From positions 28,353,317 to 28,417,316 of the forward strand of contig CM030719.1 in NCBI GenBank assembly GCA_017979445.1: a DNA stretch of 64,000 nt, given 5' to 3'. Position numbers and translations under genes: made by a program. A model generated the notes under the pieces. The model did not search any database. It was not told the origin of the DNA and saw only the letters and a program-made list of their open reading frames with translations. The DNA is from Akebia trifoliata. Taxonomy: Eukaryota > Streptophyta > Magnoliopsida > Ranunculales > Lardizabalaceae. Below, piece after piece: positions 53,344 through 64,000 of the stretch. Position 1 is the first letter of the stretch. Every line of letters starts with the position of its first letter.

Positions 53344-56300
53344 CTTTGTTCAATCATATTCTCTAGGTACAACTCAATGTCTCAGTTACTCGTACTACAC
53401 AGATTTTTTCCCATTCATCTTGCATCTTTTTAATATTTAAAATATTATGGAATAGCTTGTTAATCAGGACAATCAACCACTCCCATGCATTTCCATACTT
53501 CTACTCGGAAAACAATTCAATCCTAGAGTTTTGGCTATTTTCATCTTCACTATTGTTGATTTCACTTCTAGAGTCCCAATTCTACTAAAGTATGAGTATT
53601 ATTGGATCTCCCATGTATCTCTTGCTAGTCCCAAAACTCTTCAATAGTTATTATTAATAATTTATGAAAATAACCCACTATCTTTCCCTAATCTCTTCAT
53701 TTCTTAGCAAGACTAGCCTAATTGGAGTGCGAATGATAAAGAATATAAACATGCATTTAATCTATATAAAGCATGGACATCAAGTTATATAGTGATGTAT
53801 TTGTAGAAACAAAATTTCGAAAAAGATACTAATTTAGATGTTCAATAAGCCAAAGTATTACAAACTTGATTAAGTTAAAATGCACTAAATACAATTATGG
53901 CAGCAACAATCAGTGGCAAAAGCGAGATGTTAAGAAGCTGGCGCTGAATTGAGTAAGATTTGCAAGCAAAGCATAAGTGGCAATACGGACTTAGGAGAAG
54001 ATTGTTGCCATAAGCTCATGATTGTGTAAATCAACTTCTATGCCACTAAAATTAACAACCTGACAAAGATAACAAACTTGACTGACTCTTTCTATTAATC
54101 TTTAAAGTACAATGACAACATATAACGAAATAAATAAACAATGATTCCCCATACTAAACTCTGAAAGAACACATATAGGAAATGAAAAAGAAAGCGCTTT
54201 GTGGTATTTCTAATGAATCACTAACTCCATATCACTATGACTTTTGGAAGATGAGAAATATCTAGACAAATGAAAATCTGAATCTACTACTGTCAAATAT
54301 ACAAAAGAAAATTGAGAAGCTAACAGTTGTAACAATATAAGTCAGCTCAACAAAAAAGATTGCATGGCCAATAATTCAACAAAATAACCCATCACCAATT
54401 TGTAATTGAACAACCAAAAATCAATGATCAAAAGTCTGAGTATTCTACACAAAGGTCCGATGCGCACCAAAACCAAGCATACAAGATAATCCATTTGTGC
54501 TTCTCTAAGCATACAAAACCCGAACTCCCACTTATCCACACACACAAAAAAAGTGAACTCATCCCCAGTCCTCTTAGCAATTGATGAGCCAACTTAAACA
54601 ATCAAGTTGTGTGTGCTTATATATATATATAGAGAGTTAGTCTATACTTACCCCTATTCTTATTCCCTTTATATAATGTTAGATGATCCAACCCGACATT
54701 GAGTCATTCAAAATATGATGAGTCATTGTCACAAAAAATATGGCTTAACTTAACAGTATTAAGTGAACAATTCAAGTTGTTCAAACTCAAAAGTAATTTT
54801 AATGAGGTTCAGTATGCCACAATAATTGAAATCTTGTAAGGATGATCTTCAAAGTGAGGAAAAATCAATGTACGATTGGACCATCTAACATGATATCAAC
54901 ATGGGCCCTACAAGCAGGAGTACAAGAGACCTAGTTAAAAGGAAACCCTATCAATAAGAATGTACGCACATACGCATTTGTCTCTGTGTATCACTCATAC
55001 TAGTCATTTCACATATTATTATGCTATAAGCAGCTAAGAATTTACATTTTTTGTATACGTGATAAGAAGAATTTACATGCACATACAAAACAAATGCAAC
55101 TTACAAAATGAAAAAAAGAAATGCAAAATCAGCCTATTTGTAGAATAAAAATAATTTAATCACCTTGAAAACAGGAGCCTCCATGTCTTCAACCTTTATA
55201 CACTGAGTGTTTCGATCCTTCATTGGACCAAAAAGTTGTGCCCTAAACACAGGTGAGCGAGCTGCAAGCATCAATTTGTGGGCACCAAAGATCTCTCCAT
55301 CTACTTCAAAATTCACATCAATTCCCTTTCCACTTTCCAAGAGTTGCCCAAAATGCTGGCCAATGTTAGAAGGTGGCACCGTTATGGAATAAATCTTTGG
55401 CCCCTCCGTGTGAGACCTTACAACACCAACGCTACAATGAACCGAAAGGCAATCATCTTTAAGGTAGTCTGATGTCTCTAGAGAAGTTCTTTTGAAAAAG
55501 CGTTTATAACCCCTGCAGAATCCAACAATCAGACATTTTATGTGGAGTTCATCATCTAGAAGGCAATCCATTCAATGAAACCAAATATTAATTGCTTTTA
55601 CTAATCATAGAGAGAATAAAATTCGAAATTCCCTCGTAATCTACAGTTCAAAAAACCATAAAATCCCACAAAAACTTCTCCCAAAACAAAAACAAACTAG
55701 AGCACCAAAACCCTAACTTACCACATGTTCCACGTTATTTAAGAGTGTAAGGACCGTAAAGGAATCTTTAAAACCCAAAATCAGTTGCTTTTACTTGTCA
55801 CAAAGAGGATAAATTTTGAAATTCCCTCGTATTTCTACAATTCAAAGAACCCTAAAACCTACAACCCCCCCCCCCCCCCCCAAAAAAAAAATAAAAATAA
55901 TAATAATAATAAGAATAATAATAAATAAATAAACAAATTCGATCACAAAAACCTTAACATACCACATGCTTCCACGGTATTTAAGGGTGTACGGTCCACT
56001 TTCAAGAGTCCTCCCAAAATGGCTATGAACCTTATGCCTCTCCTTTCCACTCTGATCCAAAAGGGTCAATTCGAAAAGCGCCCTAACATCAGTCCCCTCG
56101 CTCGCAAGCGCGATGAACAAAGACACATACCCCGCGTTGTCTTCGATACTCTTCCCATCTGGATAAAAGTAGATCGCCCATGAGTACCCACCAACCATGA
56201 AAGTATCCGAAGCGATGTACTTTCCGATCCCCAAACCTTTCGACAAAGCGTACCCGGTTATCTTGAATTGGTGAGAACCATTAATAGTGTCTGTGAGAGA

Positions 56301-56375
56301 GATGGAAGTTGTGATCGAAGGAGAAGAGGATGAAGAAGAAGAGGAGTTGGAGGTTTCTCTGCAAATCCTACCCAT
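50671..56375 (-). CDS. BPM: BTB/POZ and MATH domain-containing protein (BPM), CUL3 adaptor
   Basis: Four exons join in frame: 55963-56375, 55164-55512, 52063-52339 and 50671-50876 (1245 nt, 414 residues). BPM proteins bring substrates, such as AP2/ERF, HD-ZIP and MYB regulators and PP2C phosphatases, to CUL3 ubiquitin ligases in the nucleus and cytosol. A Ser-run N-terminus precedes the MATH domain (about 34-168: [53 protein letters not shown]). The BTB domain (about 195-320) has [31 protein letters not shown] and [24 protein letters not shown]-like end carries [18 protein letters not shown] and NGRRVKQRI. The start at 56375 (MGRICRETS) was preferred; an in-frame ATG 78 bases upstream would add a hydrophobic extension not usual for the family. 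Intron 2 contains LINE remains and intron 3 a hAT MITE. Confidence 0.95.
51419..51646. mobile_element. hAT-type MITE in BPM intron 3
   Basis: 228 bases with terminal inverted repeats CATGGTTTTAAAACTCG and the complement of GAGATTCAAAACCATG. A perfect 8-base duplication ATGACAAG flanks it (51411-51418 and 51647-51654). Inner words AGACCGAGTCGTCTGAGATGA and TCATCTCGGTCTCAGATGAG pair. Confidence 0.9.
52500..53700 (-). mobile_element. Decayed RTE-type LINE reverse transcriptase in BPM intron 2
   Basis: On the minus strand, shifted frames carry the order of a plant RTE-type [27 protein letters not shown] then CTLFVDDAY (the FADD catalytic box, about 52990-53095), and about 150 bases on a stretch with [23 protein letters not shown] words and [20 protein letters not shown] (about 52720-52890). 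Stops and frameshifts throughout show it is inactive. A (TA)n tract lies at 53307-53338. Confidence 0.75.
53307..53338. repeat. (TA)n microsatellite
   Basis: About 32 bases of alternating AT in BPM intron 2. Confidence 0.9.
55865..55890. repeat. C18-A8 homopolymer junction in BPM intron 1
   Basis: Eighteen C followed by a run of A, just inside intron 1 of BPM. Length is uncertain as such runs are error-prone in sequencing. Confidence 0.8.
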
Positions 56376-56904
56376 GCGAATCAACAATAGAGAGAAATCA
56401 AAAGATTTTATGATAATCTTACACCTTTTTGTAGAAATCGAAAGATTTCTCAAATTAGGTTGGTTTCGAAATTCAAACGAATTAGGTATTTGTTTAGGTT
56501 TTTTTTCTCTGCAAGATTGTGGATTGGGTTGAGATCTAGAGTTTCTGCTAGAGAATTTGATATCGTGGGGTTTCGATTACGAAATGTTTCTGCGCGATTC
56601 AAAATGGGTTTCTAGGGTTTCGGTTTCAAATGAGAGAGAGAACTTTTAATTGCGTTGATTGCTGACGGGGATTTATAGATGATGAAATAAGTGAGATAAA
56701 AAAGAATTATTAATAATTATTAATTGTATGTGAAAATGTAAAAGTTTCTCCACAGACGGTTGAGAGAATAAGTTTTCACTGTCGGGATGTCCCCAAGGAA
56801 ATATGATTTCTCCCTATGTGGCAAGTTTAAGACAAATGGGACTCTTCAACCTCAAATCTATTGTTAACCAAATTGAGATAAACAAGTTAAAAAAGAAAAA
56901 ATAA
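56376..56904 (-). promoter_or_regulatory. BPM 5' UTR and promoter side
   Basis: Upstream of the BPM start codon. The leader includes an in-frame upstream ATG (56453) and GAGAGAGAGAAC near 56631. No other gene seen. Confidence 0.35.
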
Positions 56905-57165
56905 TAAAATTGAAGAGGTGTCATTAAAAAAATGGGAGACGAGGAAAGATAATAAAATAAATAAAAGAGATAAAATAAAAAAATTATAAGGATAATATTA
57001 AAAAGGGGTAAAATAATAAATATAGTAAAATTAGAGAGAGACTATTGAAAAAGGGGTAAAAGAAAAAAAGTAGTAAAATTAAAAAAATATTATTAAAAAA
57101 ATAAAAAGAGAGAAAAGACAATAAAATTAAGAAGGTGAAGAGAAAAGACAATAAAATAATTAATG
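56905..57165. repeat. Degenerate A-rich minisatellite array
   Basis: Repeated words AATAATAAAATTGAAGAGGT, GAGGAAAGATAATAAAA, AAAAAGGGGTAAAA and GACTATTGAAAAAGGGGTAA form about six irregular units. They are related in sequence and order to 9657-9845 and 20500-20580. Confidence 0.65.
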
Positions 57166-57899
57166 TGAACCTTATATTGAAGTAACAAAGTTGAGACCTA
57201 TAATTGTGTTTTATTATATAATTAATTTATTGGCACATATTTTGAGATGTTTTTAATAAAAATTACATTTGGTTTTTTCAATCCTGATCAGATTCAACTC
57301 ACTTAAAGTTGTGTTTCTATTATTGTAAAGAATTTGTTAGCTCCGAAAGTAACTTTGCTTATTCCAACCTTTCTGGGGTAGCATTAGACTGGCTTCCCAA
57401 CCACTCAACTGAATCAATTCCAACATTCACTAAATTGCCTGACAAGAGAATAAAGTAGTTTTGTTATAACATCGATGTCGCATTGTGACAATAGGCCATC
57501 TCTCAATAATTAGATACAAATCTAGGTGTGCTTTTAGTAAAATGTTTGTTTTTAATGGGTAGTGTTGTGGCTATAGTTAGCAATTCGATGGATAGCAAAA
57601 CATCATTACGAGATTAATTTAAGTACACCTATGGAATATACATTTAGTAGTTCGTATGATAATTCGGTCAAAAATTCAAAGAACGACAAAAACGTGATAC
57701 AAAAATGGTTCGGGTATAATTCAACTCCAATACTCTAAAAAACTTATGCCTATTAAAATTTTCATATTACTCATATCCAAATATTTAGAAATTTTCCCTA
57801 CCTTTTTAATATTTATTATTTTTATATCTTACTTTTCAAAATCATCATAAGTACCGTTCATCTTTGAACTCATGTAAATTAAGAACATATGATATGCAT
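57166..57899. other. Intergenic, no gene recognised
   Basis: AT-rich sequence without a coding pattern or a recognisable repeat. Confidence 0.4.
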
Positions 57900-58394
57900 T
57901 TGGAGTGCAACTTGGTCCGGTTCAAACTGAGAACCAAACCAAAGCGATAGTTTAGGGAGGTTTGATTCTGTTGCGGTTCGATTCCGGATTACGAAAATGA
58001 AAAACCGATCAATTTGGTTCATTTCTCATATCAAACTTGTATAGAATAAAACCCTAGTGCAATAAATAAATAATATATATAATAATTCTTATGAATTATT
58101 TTAGGAGTTAAGACATAGATTAGTGATCTTTTATGAATAAACTAACGACTTTCTATGGATAGATTTGTGATTTATTGTATGAAATTTTATGTTTATTTTT
58201 TTCATTATAAGATTACTTATGATTTATAGAATGTTGGCAATCCCTATAATCAAATCGAACCAAACCGACTTTAATTCAATTTGGATATATTTAGTTCCAA
58301 TCGAATTTGGTTCGATTTTGATTCTTATTTAATTAAACCGACTTATGTCAATTTGATTCTAATTTAACCTCAAACCGAACCAAATTGCACCTCT
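57900..58394. mobile_element. hAT-like MITE with GGTTCGGTTTGG-type ends
   Basis: Left end GGAGTGCAACTTGGTCCGGTT and right end AACCGAACCAAATTGCACCTCT are inverted repeats. Inner words ATCGAACCAAACCGACTTTA and GAATTTGGTTCGATTTTGA are typical of this abundant plant class. Flanks share TGCAT but a clean 8-base duplication is not visible. Confidence 0.65.
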
Positions 58395-60167
58395 AATTGC
58401 ATGTATATCAAACTCATAAGCCTTATTACAAATCAATAACACTTGGATACCTTTACAGGTATCCCATTTTAATATTTATTCTAAGATAGTATATATATAG
58501 AAAAAAAATTAAAACTAAGAATATTTTTCTTTCTTATGATTAATCATACTATTAAAACAAATATTCATAATGCAAAGCAAATACTATCTTAATTAATTGA
58601 GTTACCAAAACTCATGTTCAAAAATCCGAGGGAGAGAGAGAGAGAGAAAACATGTACAATGAGTGAAAAAATTAATTGTTGATTTATAATCGTGAGATTT
58701 CATAACAAATAATGATTAGTGCGATAACAATCAACAATTAATGATTATCTAATGATGAAACCTTCGAGTGTAAATAGAGAATAATGAAAATATTATTATG
58801 CAATATTAAGATAGAGTTTTTTTTATTATAAAAATAAGGGTTAATTTGTGTTTTTAACTTTCGGTGTAAAAAATATTTTTAATTTGTTTAATTCAAAAAA
58901 AGAATAAATCGTGAGTGATTCAAAAAGATTAAAAAAAAGTCATCTTGTGCATCATTCAAAAAGTTTAGGTATAATTCACCAATCATTCAGAGAATTACTA
59001 ACTATTTACTCTTGCCACAACTACGCTTAATTCTTATCTCATCTGTCTGTGGAGAGAATATAAAGAGATGGAGAAACAGCCGGGAAGGTGGCGTCGAACC
59101 TAACAACAGTTTGACTTATCTATGAAAATGAGATACGTTACAAAGCCCTCTTATGGTAAACGCAGTCTTCTTTTAGGCTTTTTATTTATTTATTTTTTCT
59201 TCCCATGTTGAAGGCTATTTTTTTAATTTTGGAAAACGCAGTCGATCCATCAAAAACTAAACGAATCTCAAGGAAATTGAATTGATACATGGGAAACCAA
59301 TATTTTCCCTCAAATTCCGGCTCTCATGCTGCCCATCAAGGTGGTTTGAGGTTAGAAAAGTTCTTTAATTTTCTCTCTTTTTGTTTTTTAATTGGGAAGA
59401 ATCTCAGCTTCTATATGTATATTATGGATCTTAACTTCATTAATCAGACAAGAAAATGCCAGACCTACCTAGAACATAAGAAAGAAACATACAGAAAAAC
59501 TGCAATACAGTAGACACGAAAAACCCATCTTAAGATCTCTCCTAACACGAGCCTTCATCTGAAAAGAAAATCCTCAAATAAAGGTCATCAAAAGATTTGC
59601 ACCAATCATAAATAAAGCTTACGATGCTGAATATGACCAAGGTGCCACCTCCACCTCTGTAAGGTGGTAAAGTTCGTCTATGTAAACCACAAATGCGTGC
59701 TTGTGCAGGGGTTTTGTGTGTGTGTGTGTGTGTGGATCGACAAAGCATTCAAAGATCACAGACCAAAATTTTGTGCACAAAACAAACAAAAATTCTTAGT
59801 TGCATATGGAACCTATCATAAGCTCAACATGCAGGCAACATAATACTCGTCCAGTGCTTGATATTGGTGAACAATGAACATCATTTATCCATGATACAGA
59901 TCTGGAAAAGGCGTATAAGAAACAATTGGAACTACGTTTTGAGAAATTCTGAAGTCCTTAAGAAAAAGTGCAATTTAATTAATTCAAAATTGCATACCAC
60001 CAGTAACTTGACTTATGTCGGAATACTCAAGAAACAAATGTCAATCAAATTTGGACAACATGTAAGCTATTACCACATTGTCCCTGCCAGTGTGCCTCTG
60101 GTACTCTGTTTTTCCTCTTTTAGCAAATGAGCCGAATAGGTAAAAACAACAGCACTGCTGAAATAGC
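58395..60167. other. Intergenic and presumed EF-Tu 3' UTR, no gene
   Basis: AT-rich, with short tracts (GA)n near 58631 and (GT)n at 59717-59734. The stretch nearest 60168 is presumably the EF-Tu 3' UTR. No gene recognised. Confidence 0.45.
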
Positions 60168-63100
60168 TCAACTGATCACTTTTGATACGACTCCTGCACC
60201 AACCGTTCTACCTCCCTCCCTCAAGGCAAATCTTTGTCCTGTTAAAACCATTAACCACCAAAAAGGTCAGGACTTCCGTACTCTCAACTCATTGTCTGAA
60301 ATGCTGAAAGATAACACGAGTACTACTAGTATTCGCAATTTTCAAAGGGAAGTCTTAAATGTGATTACTAGGTTGGCACTTTCATATTTGTATTTAGTAT
60401 TTACATTTAATCATGATGGTTTGGCATTAGATACAACAGAAGTTAAAAATAAAAATAATCTGAAGGGAAAAAAAAATTGGAAACAAGGTATCCAGGCCTC
60501 TTAGAGCACTCAACTTACCCAATAAAATAAGAAACATGAACACGATTTGATTCTTTCATGTAAGAGTACATCTATAGTAAAAATTGAAAATGAGAACCTT
60601 AAGAATATATGTCAGAGATACCACTTTAAAAACTCAAGTGACAGTACACTAAGTGCATTATCTAAAAATGAAATTTTGGCCATACTAGCACATGTGCAAT
60701 GTGGTGTCATATAATTCCATTTATCCTCTAGTATCAGCATGGAACAAATCTCTAAGAAAAAGATAAGCATTGAATGATGTGTTCTTCTACTTCACATTGA
60801 ACTATAATAAATCAATTAACATTACTACAAACAGGCAACATTCTCTAATATATATTCATAAAAACAAAATAATCAAACCAAGAAAAGAAATACGGAGTAT
60901 ACCTCTGACATTTAGAAATAAGAATTGGACAGATTTCTAGAGAAATAAATGATTCAATGATCTGATCAAAGTTGAAAAGTAACAAGCATGTATTCCCAGC
61001 AATTTATTGAAATGCCATTTTGTATATTTTTGAAAAAAAAAGATATGATGAGATACATACCTGCATCAAGAGGAACAGCTGATATCAACTCAAAAATTGC
61101 AGTCACATTATCACCAGGCATCACCATCTTAACATTCTCAGGTAATTCCACTTTCCCAGTTATATCTGCAGTTCTCATATAAAACTGAGGCCTGTAATTT
61201 GAGAAAAAAGCAGTATGGCGTCCACCTTCATCCTTTGTGAGGACATATATCTCTGCCTCAAACCTTTTGTATGTTTTCACAGCACCAGGCTTGGAGACTA
61301 CCTGTAATTATCACCACAAAAGCAGCACGAGAAAAAACATTACAATGTTGAAGAGGGGAGTCCAAATTTTCTGTAGAATCTTAGGTTGTCCATTTGTTTC
61401 TCAGTGGCATACATTAGTAGTAGGGCTGGCAATGATCTGGTATCCGATCGGAAACTCTCTCTCTCTGTTTAGATGCTATTCTCAAAGAAAATCTCATTTT
61501 CAACCAAAACCCATTTGATTGATTTCATTCCTTAATGGAATAAAAATGGTCCTTTCTTATGTGTTTTCTTTGTCGAACAAAGAGCACGGTGTGCCCCCTC
61601 ATTTTTCAGTTTTTTTACTAAATATAATCAAACTCTTTGTGGTGAACAAAGAGCAGAGTGTGTGCGCTGTTTCCTAGAAATTTGATATTCCTAAAAAAAA
61701 AAAAAAATCCTGCAATCAAACAGAAAAACTGTAAATTGTAAAAGGATTTAGGAAAATCCAGCCCAGATCGGATCGGTTTTGGATTTTTGATTTTTGTTGA
61801 ACATGTAGTCTGATCGAATTTGGTTCAACAATTTGTTGATCTGATCGGACCCTGATTATATTATAAAATATTCAGATTGGTATTGGTATGGTATTGATCC
61901 GATAACAATCCAATCCATTGCCAGCCCTAATTCGTAGTGTCCACTATGAAAACTTTGTGAAAATAAATTTTATATCTTGAAAGTAGTTAAGTTGATTGGT
62001 AGTGTCTACTACAACTGCAAAAGGCATGGGTTGGTGTCTCACCTGTCCTCGTTGTACATCATCACGTTTCAAACCACGAAGAAGAAGGCCAACATTGTCT
62101 CCAGCCTACAAACGGATAGACAAATCATCAATGGCTTAGACTGGCTGTACAGAAAATATTAGTAGATTGGAATGTGGTTAAAACTGAAAACCCAACGACT
62201 TACTTGTCCATTATCCAAGATCTTCTTGAACATCTCTACACCTGTCACAGTACTCTTCAGAGGACCCCCCTATAGTAAAGACACTAACATCAGGATCAAA
62301 CATCAAGTAGACCAACACTTCACTACTAGCATCACATTATCACCTACCGTTAAGATCAAAATCATTTATGAAGACAATGCATTCACATCAACAAATGAGT
62401 TTTACTTTTACATAATGAATAATCAGATCAGAGCATTCAAGAAAGGAAACATTCAATGATGCAAGTCTGCTTCACAATTTTAAATAACATCAAAACTCAA
62501 GATTCAAGTAATACCTGCATTAATCCCATAATCTCAACATCCTCTCCAACTTTAATAACCCCTTGTTCGATACGACCAGTGACAACAGTTCCACGCCCCT
62601 TCAGAAAACGAAACATGTATCATCAAAACTGATATGACTATAAATTTCCATCAAGTCTCTAGATTACCAAGGCAAATGATTAGATAGACCATTCCAGGTA
62701 ATGCTTTATCGTATGAGGCTTATGAGAATAAAATTAAGTAAAAAACATCAAATAGTTAATTCATTTCCAATATTAACAGATTTTTAGTTTCCGGTTATAA
62801 AACTTAAGATGATAAAGATGAGAGAAAGAGTTAGAGATATAACACATCATCATTTCAGCAATATGTTAGCCATCTATCACTTGTCTATTTTTAAGACAAA
62901 ATTGAACTTTAGACACTCTTAAGAAAACAATACTGATTAAAGAGTAAGGTTAGCCTTACTAAAGAAGAATTGCAGAAAAGTAGTTGCCAAGTCTCATTAA
63001 AAGAGCTTGGCAATATATATATTAGTAAAAGAGTGAATAAACGTAAATGCCCTTACAAAGAAATAAAAGAATAAAAACAACAAAAAAAAACATCCTTATT

Positions 63101-64000
63101 TCCAATAAATAACTTGGTAAAATTTCAAATCTTACTAAGGGTTGTTGAGCTCATCTTGTAGCATCCAAAAACACGATCCGATGCCACAGGGATGTAGAGG
63201 ACAAAATTCTATGAACATAAAAATCTTAGAAAAAGGTTATTTTTCACCGTTAAATTTTAAAATTTTGAATTTGGGGGTTCAGTAACCGTCCATTTTCAAA
63301 ACCTTGGAACAAACCCAAAAAAAAATCATTATTATTATTAAAAAAATTATCTAAGTTTCTCCATGAAATCTAGAGGGCCATGGTGTTGGATTGCCAATTT
63401 GGTAATCCTTTGAGCTCAACGACTCTTGGTATGATTTCACATCTTACTAAGTAAGGAAAGTGTTTCTCCTGATTAATTTTTTTATTATTAGTAAATCTTC
63501 GAGTCATGCCTTCAGAGGACCTGAGATCCTTAGAGGCATTGCAGCAATAATAAATATGGAAATGTAGTAAAGCTTCGCTGAAGGGAAAATCGCCATTTGA
63601 AAGATTACTTGAAAGAGATGGTATCAAAATGCATTTGCAATTACCTGAATAGAGAAAACATCTTCTATTGGCATTAGGAAAGGCTTGTCAAGCTGGCGAA
63701 CAGGATCGGGTATGTATTCATCCACAGCATCCATTAACTCTAAAATTGCCTTCTTTCCTATTTCTTCATTTGTCCCCTGTAAGGCGGACAAAGCTGAACC
63801 TCGGATAATTGGAATTTCATCCCCAGGAAATTTGTAGAAGCTAAGTAGCTCTGCCATAAAAATATGTGCGAAACAATTCTACTGAATTCATGACATTACG
63901 AAAGAAATACACTATTAAATACAATTAATTACAAAGTTCATCATACCACGGAGTTCCATTTCCACAAGTTCTAGTAATTCTGGATCGTCAACAGCATCAA
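60168..64000 (-). CDS. TUFM: Elongation factor Tu, mitochondrial, 3' part (partial)
   Basis: Exons on the minus strand: beyond 64000 to 63947, 63645-63850, 62515-62598, 62204-62269, 62043-62105, 61061-61301 and 60168-60238; all join in frame. EF-Tu delivers aminoacyl-tRNA to mitochondrial ribosomes as a GTPase; the G-domain start is outside the window. Visible: [39 protein letters not shown], domain [22 protein letters not shown] and [40 protein letters not shown], and domain [43 protein letters not shown], ending [20 protein letters not shown]. The [27 protein letters not shown] end and the introns fit the mitochondrial rather than the plastid form. The intron between 61301 and 62043 contains a hAT MITE. 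Confidence 0.95.
61421..61929. mobile_element. hAT-type MITE in mitochondrial EF-Tu intron
   Basis: 509 bases with terminal inverted repeats TAGGGCTGGCAATG and CATTGCCAGCCCTA. A 7-of-8 target duplication flanks it: ATTAGTAG (61413-61420) and ATTCGTAG (61930-61937). Ends contain TCCGATCGGA- and GATCGGATCGGTTTTGG-type words. No coding capacity. Confidence 0.88.

Noticed and set aside
56376..56453. Upstream in-frame ATG of BPM (26 extra residues)
   Set aside because: The extension ([20 protein letters not shown]) has no family support, while MGRICRETS is a usual BPM-like start; kept as an alternative only.
60127..60504. Plus-strand 125-codon open frame
   Set aside because: Lies antisense over the last EF-Tu exon, whose family match on the minus strand is unambiguous.
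60168..64000. Chloroplast EF-Tu (tufA) as alternative identity
   Set aside because: The C-terminus ([15 protein letters not shown] ... [11 protein letters not shown]) and the multi-intron structure fit the mitochondrial protein; plastid EF-Tu has a different domain III and is usually intronless.

Overview
The window is nuclear DNA of a flowering plant. Its genes have many GT-AG introns, are AT-rich between exons, and are separated by plant transposable-element debris (SINEs, RTE- and L1-type LINE remnants, TRIM/LTR pieces, Tourist- and hAT-type MITEs). Several proteins are plant-specific or plastid/mitochondrion-targeted. The lineage cannot be fixed from this stretch; the number of decayed RTE-type LINE pieces would suit a magnoliid or other early-diverging angiosperm or dicot, but that is a guess.

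Layout. 1-897 (+) is the 3' end of an OSCA/CSC1-type mechanosensitive channel gene. 4886-7534 (+) is an intronless ISA2, the catalytically dead isoamylase subunit. 8761-12963 (-) is a seven-exon PALE CRESS gene (plastid ribosome biogenesis). 13.4-21 kb is gene-free and repeat-rich: an L1-type LINE 3' end split by a SINE with a perfect target duplication, another SINE, and three tandem nested-palindrome MITEs. 21502-24339 (+) is a six-exon membrane-anchored receptor-like kinase. 26.0-27.4 kb holds a Tourist MITE, a tandem duplication and a LINE fragment. 27573-29528 (-) is an intronless DYW-class PPR editing factor. 30869-36592 (-) is a nine-exon ribonucleotide reductase small subunit. 38760-46962 (-) is LSM2, whose first coding exon holds only the ATG and whose last intron (7.7 kb) contains a very large inverted repeat interrupted by two head-to-head LTRs. 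50671-56375 (-) is a four-exon MATH-BTB (BPM) CUL3 adaptor. 60168 to the window end (-) is the 3' part of mitochondrial EF-Tu.

The genes are unrelated housekeeping or regulatory loci (starch, plastid ribosomes, organelle RNA editing, dNTP supply, RNA decay/splicing, protein turnover, mitochondrial translation); nothing indicates a gene cluster with a shared pathway. For each complete spliced gene the exon lengths sum to an intact frame, and the PAC and LSM2 products (313 and 93 residues) equal the lengths I recall for Arabidopsis. The unusual material is structural: nested palindromes and inverted LTR pairs, several of them inside introns.
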